From: an uncultured Lachnospiraceae bacterium
GTDB lineage: Bacteria; Bacillota; Clostridia; Lachnospirales; Lachnospiraceae
Length of the DNA: 9,975 nt
NCBI GenBank assembly: GCA_945834545.1
Contig: CAMAHO010000070.1
Coordinates: forward strand, 1 to 9,975
Direction of reading: 5' to 3'
In this document: piece by piece, positions 7,493 to 9,975 of the stretch
Numbering within the stretch: position 1 is the first letter of the stretch
Layout: every line of letters begins with the position of its first letter
The notes under the pieces: model-generated
The model's input: the letters and a program-made list of their open reading frames with translations, nothing else
Told to the model about the DNA's origin: nothing
Databases searched by the model: none
Translations under genes and position numbers: made by a program

Positions 7493-7970
7493 AGTCATTT
7501 GCTGCCACTTTGCGCATATAATCATTGCCCACGCTTTCATACATGACAATCTGCCCCTCTGAAGCATACACCATGCCAAGCTCTCCTATGGCAACTCTCT
7601 TTACCTCTTCTAAATCCACACTGTTTAGAATTCGATTATACTCCTCATCGTTATCCATTTTCAACTTATTCAGTTGACTCTCCATAGAGGAAATCTGCTT
7701 AATCTGGCTGGTAAGCTTGGACTGCAGTTGGAGATACTGCATGACAAAGAACCCGGCTACCAGCAAGGCTGCTACCAAAAAAATAACATATCCCAAGCTC
7801 ATATGATGGGCCTTTTCTCTATTTCTCCTGGCACTGACACTGAGAGCTTTCCTGGGTTGTCCTATTTCCGGTTCAAGCTCTATTCTCGGTGCTGCACTTC
7901 CTTCTATATAATAGTTGTTTCTCCTGTTTTCATATGTAGAAGATGCTCTTTTCTTCCTTGAGTTCGGCAT
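7491..7970 (-). CDS. ftsL: Septum formation initiator FtsL/DivIC-like
   Basis: A small bitopic protein that pairs with DivIC and DivIB to recruit and activate the septal synthase. The 159-aa product has a basic cytoplasmic region (1-57), a single membrane segment (about 58-80, LGYVIFLVAALL...), and an extracytoplasmic coiled coil (about 81-120, rich in Leu, Gln, Lys and Glu at heptad-like spacing). It ends in a short tail with VKRVAIGELGMVY, typical of the FtsL/DivIC family. The cytoplasmic region is longer than in B. subtilis FtsL (117 aa in total). Sequence alone cannot separate FtsL from DivIC; position between rsmH and a class B PBP indicates FtsL. The ATG start has AGGGGGA eight nt upstream. 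Confidence 0.85.
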   Translation of the reverse strand: MPNSRKKRASSTYENRRNNYYIEGSAAPRIELEPEIGQPRKALSVSARRNREKAHHMSLGYVIFLVAALLVAGFFVMQYLQLQSKLTSQIKQISSMESQLNKLKMDNDEEYNRILNSVDLEEVKRVAIGELGMVYASEGQIVMYESVGNDYMRKVAAND

Positions 7971-8183
7971 TTCTAAAATCCCCCTGTTACAAATTCTATC
8001 GAATGGGCTTCCCTACCCTTTTTCTTTTGTTACTTTCTTTTTATTTTGGCTTCCACGCCATCTATTTCTGTTTTCTTAACGACTCTCTCATCATTAGTTA
8101 CTCTTCTAACCAAGCTCTCATCGTTGCTTTTTTCAATTTTTGTATCATTTGTTGCTCTTCAAGTCTTGGTTCGACTTCTATTT
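7971..8183 (-). other. Non-coding gap rsmH-ftsL with degenerate repeats
   Basis: The longest gap inside the operon. It is purine-rich on the sense strand. In one minus frame it stays open for about 40 codons before a TAA, after an internal TGA, and shows diverged 10-codon repeats starting Asn-Asp-Glu (DNA repeat near 8077-8095 and 8107-8125, offset 30 bp). No ATG with an SD starts this frame, so no gene is called. The only clear signal is the ftsL SD (7978-7986). A plus-strand frame of 108 codons crosses this region but is hydrophobic only because it is the complement of purine-rich DNA. Confidence 0.5.
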
Positions 8184-9119
8184 CTACACTCTTGCCTTCT
8201 CATAAATCCTTAGCTTTGCGCTCTTGGATCTGGAATTTTCCTGCAATTCCAACGCACTGGGTAGAATAGGTTTTCTGGTAATGACCTTGCCGTCGCTTAC
8301 CTTCCCGCACACGCATACCGGAAATTCACTGGGACAAACGCATGGATTTTCGTGAGTCTTAAAGGCCGATTTCACAATTCTGTCTTCCAGGGAATGAAAG
8401 GTGATAATACAGAACCTTCCGCCCGGATTTAGCATACCAATCAACTCATCCAAGGAATTTCTTAGCACCTCCAGTTCCCTATTGCATTCAATTCGCAGTG
8501 CTTGAAAGGTTTGCTTGGAGGGATGCCCGTTTGCACGCATTTTAGCCGGAATCGCCGCCTTAATAATCTCGTTTAACTCAAAGGTTGTTTCAATAGGCTT
8601 GTCCAACCTGGCTTTCACAATGTGCTTTGCAATGTTTTTGGCAAACTGGTCTTCGCCATAGTCTCTTATGATTCTATACAGCTCCATTTCGCTGTACTGG
8701 TTTACAATATCCTTTGCTGTCAGCGTATTTCTCTGGTCCATACGCATATCCAAGGGTGCGTCGTATCGGTAAGAGAACCCCCTGTCTTCTGTGTCCAACT
8801 GATAGGAGGAAACGCCCAGGTCCAATAAAATTCCATCCACTCCTGTTACGCCCTGCTCTTTTAAGATAGTCGCGGCATTGCAGTAATTGGAACGAATAAT
8901 TGTAACCTTATCCTGATAAGGCTTTAGTCTCTCTGTAGCAACCTGAATCGCTGCTTCATCCTGGTCTATTCCATATAAATGTCCGGCAGTAAGTCTCTTC
9001 GCAATCTCTCCTGAATGGCCGGCTCCGCCCAGAGTGCCATCCAGATAGATTCCATCCGGTTTGATAGTAAGCCCCTCTAACACTTCGGAAAGCATTACGG
9101 AGTAATGTTTGAATTCCAA
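8184..9119 (-). CDS. rsmH: 16S rRNA (cytosine(1402)-N(4))-methyltransferase RsmH (MraW)
   Basis: SAM-dependent methyltransferase that modifies N4 of C1402 in the 16S rRNA decoding centre. The 311-aa product matches the usual length. Visible motifs are KHYSVMLSEVLEGL at the N-terminus, the SAM motif DGTLGGAGHS (27-36), LLDLGVSSYQLD (98-109), the GFSYRYDAPLDMRMD segment (114-128), ECNRELEVL (211-219), FHSLEDRIVK (241-250), and the C-terminal SRSKSAKLR. A CxC-x6-CxC cluster (260-271) could bind metal and is common in Firmicute homologues. The start is TTG, chosen because AAGGAGGG lies eight nt upstream, overlaps the mraZ stop, and the protein then begins in the expected family position. It follows mraZ by 14 bp. 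Confidence 0.96.
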   Translation of the reverse strand: MEFKHYSVMLSEVLEGLTIKPDGIYLDGTLGGAGHSGEIAKRLTAGHLYGIDQDEAAIQVATERLKPYQDKVTIIRSNYCNAATILKEQGVTGVDGILLDLGVSSYQLDTEDRGFSYRYDAPLDMRMDQRNTLTAKDIVNQYSEMELYRIIRDYGEDQFAKNIAKHIVKARLDKPIETTFELNEIIKAAIPAKMRANGHPSKQTFQALRIECNRELEVLRNSLDELIGMLNPGGRFCIITFHSLEDRIVKSAFKTHENPCVCPSEFPVCVCGKVSDGKVITRKPILPSALELQENSRSKSAKLRIYEKARV

Positions 9120-9127
9120 CTGTAATA

Positions 9128-9135
9128 CCCTCCTT
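9128..9135 (-). promoter_or_regulatory. Strong ribosome binding site for the TTG start of rsmH
   Basis: AAGGAGGG, a near-perfect anti-16S match, sits 8 nt before TTG at 9119 and overlaps the mraZ stop codon TAA. It fixes the non-ATG start and implies coupling to mraZ translation. Confidence 0.85.
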
Positions 9136-9565
9136 AGATTGTGAGTCCTAATGCTTCCATTGCCTTGGCAATGTCATCCATATTTTCATCTGCGGAAACA
9201 TTATCCCATTTATCTTTGCTCCATATCTCAATTCTGCTTCCCACTCCCACCAGGACTACATCCTTCGTTAGCTCAGCAAAATCTCGCAAATTCTGGGGCA
9301 ACAGAATTCTTCCTTGCTTGTCCACCTCCACCTGGGCAGCTCCGGAAAGGAAGAAACGTGCAAACTGTCTTGCTTCCTTGTTAATCAGTGGCAAAGCGGT
9401 CAATTTTTCTTCAAAGGCGGCCCAATCTTCATTGGCATACACAAATAAGCAGCCATCCATTCCCTTTGAAACAACAAATTCATCGCCTAACTGGTCTCTG
9501 AATTTGGATGGGATGATTAGTCTGCCTTTGGGATCCACTGTGTGATTGTATTCGCTCATGAACAT
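9134..9565 (-). CDS. mraZ: Transcriptional regulator MraZ
   Basis: DNA-binding regulator of its own dcw operon, working as a ring-shaped oligomer on direct repeats in the promoter. The 143-aa product holds two SpoVT-AbrB-like swapped-hairpin domains with the hallmark motifs DPKGRLIIPSKFR (from residue 11) and DKQGRILLPQNLRDF (from residue 82). The reading frame continues upstream to an ATG at 9643, but that would lengthen the protein by 26 non-family residues and overlap the operator. ATG at 9565 gives the family length and has GGTGGTGAT about seven nt upstream. The ATG at 9559, two codons later, is the only close alternative. It is the first gene of the operon, with a promoter and four-repeat operator just upstream. 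Confidence 0.95.
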   Translation of the reverse strand: MFMSEYNHTVDPKGRLIIPSKFRDQLGDEFVVSKGMDGCLFVYANEDWAAFEEKLTALPLINKEARQFARFFLSGAAQVEVDKQGRILLPQNLRDFAELTKDVVLVGVGSRIEIWSKDKWDNVSADENMDDIAKAMEALGLTI

Positions 9566-9630
9566 CCAGCAATCACCACCATTTCCATCAGGCAGCTTAT
9601 TTTCCCCGCCTGTTTCAAGGAGAAATGCCC

Positions 9631-9665
9631 CACTTCGTGACACTTCCTACCACTTTCCACCACTT
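9631..9665 (-). promoter_or_regulatory. MraZ operator: four AAGTG repeats at 10-bp period
   Basis: On the plus strand CACTT occurs at 9631, 9641, 9651 and 9661, exactly one helical turn apart. On the coding strand this reads AAGTG four times, mostly followed by G. MraZ proteins are known to bind such short GTGG-type direct repeats at 10-bp spacing upstream of mraZ. The array sits between the predicted transcription start and the mraZ start, where bound MraZ would block transcription. Confidence 0.85.
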
Positions 9666-9682
9666 TTACATTGATTTTATTA

Positions 9683-9712
9683 TATATAATACTATTTTGC
9701 AAGCATTTTCAA
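9683..9712 (-). promoter_or_regulatory. Predicted sigma-A promoter of the dcw operon
   Basis: On the minus strand TTGAAA (9712-9707) is followed after 18 bp by TATATA (9688-9683) in a strongly AT-rich stretch. Overlapping TATAAT-like choices exist, so the exact -10 is uncertain. The transcription start would fall near 9676, leaving a 5' leader of about 110 nt that carries the MraZ repeats. Confidence 0.6.
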
Positions 9713-9716
9713 GCAG

Positions 9717-9739
9717 AAAGTTAATAAATTCTTAACTTT
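9717..9739. repeat. AT-rich dyad upstream of the mraZ promoter
   Basis: AAAGTTAA (9717-9724) and TTAACTTT (9732-9739) form a perfect 8-bp inverted repeat around 7 nt. It lies immediately upstream of the -35. It could be an operator for an unknown regulator or a chance AT-rich palindrome. As an RNA hairpin it would be weak. Confidence 0.4.
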
Positions 9740-9783
9740 TCCTTGGTTTCCTTTACTCCCCTCCAGTTCGTGGTTTATGTCTG

Positions 9784-9883
9784 CTACTGATTTGAGCTTG
9801 TTTTGAAGATTTCTTTTACCTTCACTTTCTTCAGACCCCGGAGGTACTACTGATTTCGGACTGTTTCAGTAATTTCTTTTACA
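9784..9883. repeat. Two diverged direct repeats, 63-bp offset
   Basis: CTACTGATTT at 9784-9793 recurs at 9847-9856, and ATTTCTTTTAC at 9809-9819 recurs at 9872-9882. Both have the same 63-bp offset, and the middle parts are diverged (about 27 of 36 positions match by eye). No gene is recognised here. On the minus strand both copies read as a short peptide ending Asn-Gln-stop in the same frame, which may be coincidence of the duplication. Confidence 0.5.
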
Positions 9884-9923
9884 CACCATATGTTTACGAT
9901 TCCCAGCGAGCCACAAATAGTAG

Positions 9924-9955
9924 AAATAAAAAAGCTCATGCCTTTCGACATGAGC
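9924..9955 (-). terminator. Rho-independent terminator of an upstream operon
   Basis: On the minus strand GCTCATGTC (9955-9947) pairs with GGCATGAGC (9942-9934), a 9-bp stem with one G-U pair capped by a GAAA tetraloop. TTTTTTATTTC follows. It should end a transcript entering from beyond the right edge and isolate the dcw operon from it. Confidence 0.85.
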
Positions 9956-9975
9956 CACATTATGTTCTGTATGAA

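Noticed and set aside
6963..7562. Plus-strand open frame of 199 codons
   Set aside because: Antisense to the first PBP and ftsL; low-complexity Cys/His/Leu content typical of a shadow frame.
7943..8269. Plus-strand hydrophobic frame of 108 codons that looks like a membrane protein
   Set aside because: The hydrophobicity comes from the pyrimidine-rich complement of a purine-rich gap. It overlaps ftsL and rsmH ends and lacks a convincing SD.
9566..9643. N-terminal extension of mraZ to the ATG at 9643
   Set aside because: It adds 26 residues unlike any MraZ N-terminus and runs into the operator repeats. The start at 9565 has a better SD and family length.
9847..9960. Small protein gene of 30 to 37 codons on the minus strand
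   Set aside because: Its candidate starts lie inside or beside a strong tetraloop terminator with a U-tract, and no SD is visible. Kept only as part of a finding because the frame is open at the window edge.
1..9975. CRISPR array, tRNA or rRNA genes, phage or insertion sequence genes
   Set aside because: Scanned for regular spacer-repeat arrays, cloverleaf genes and transposase-like proteins and saw none. The three-way element at 8-56 lacks tRNA arms and conserved bases.

Overview
The window is the division and cell-wall (dcw) cluster of a Gram-positive, spore-former-type Firmicute, most likely a clostridial lineage such as Lachnospiraceae. The evidence is the gene order mraZ-rsmH-ftsL, two tandem class B penicillin-binding proteins, ftsW, murA, divIB; a DivIB-type rather than a Gram-negative FtsQ context; strong AGGAGG-like ribosome binding sites; and TTG/GTG starts. 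Genus cannot be fixed from the sequence. All eight genes lie on the minus strand, so the cluster reads from right to left.

Right edge (about 9566-9975): a rho-independent terminator with a GAAA tetraloop ends a transcript entering from outside the window. Next come a pair of degenerate 63-bp-offset repeats, an AT-rich dyad, and a sigma-A-like promoter. Four AAGTG direct repeats at exact 10-bp spacing follow, which is the expected operator for MraZ. The operon then runs mraZ (9565-9134), rsmH (9119-8184), a 207-bp A-rich gap, ftsL (7970-7491), a 756-aa FtsI/PBP2-type transpeptidase (7478-5208), a second 578-aa SpoVD-like transpeptidase (5135-3399), ftsW (3372-2212), murA (2156-903) and divIB (910-173). 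Most junctions are tight: SD sequences overlap the previous stop codon at mraZ/rsmH and ftsL/pbp, and murA and divIB overlap. This suggests translational coupling.

The products work together. MraZ regulates the operon and RsmH methylates 16S rRNA. MurA makes the first committed peptidoglycan precursor. FtsW polymerises lipid II and the class B PBPs cross-link the glycan at the septum, while FtsL and DivIB are the membrane scaffold and activators of that synthase. mraY, murD and murG, commonly found in dcw clusters, are absent here; the second PBP is followed directly by ftsW, and murA lies between ftsW and divIB.

Left edge (1-172) has no gene. It holds stacked perfect inverted repeats: a three-way-junction-like element, a 13-bp-stem hairpin, and a GGGGACA/TGTCCCC hairpin. 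These look like dispersed palindromic (REP/MITE-like) repeats placed after divIB. I see no exotic new system. The most worthwhile leads are the repeat elements at both edges, the DPxTG tail on the first PBP, the KTA (not KTG) motif in the second PBP, and the conserved active-site cysteine pairs in both PBPs.
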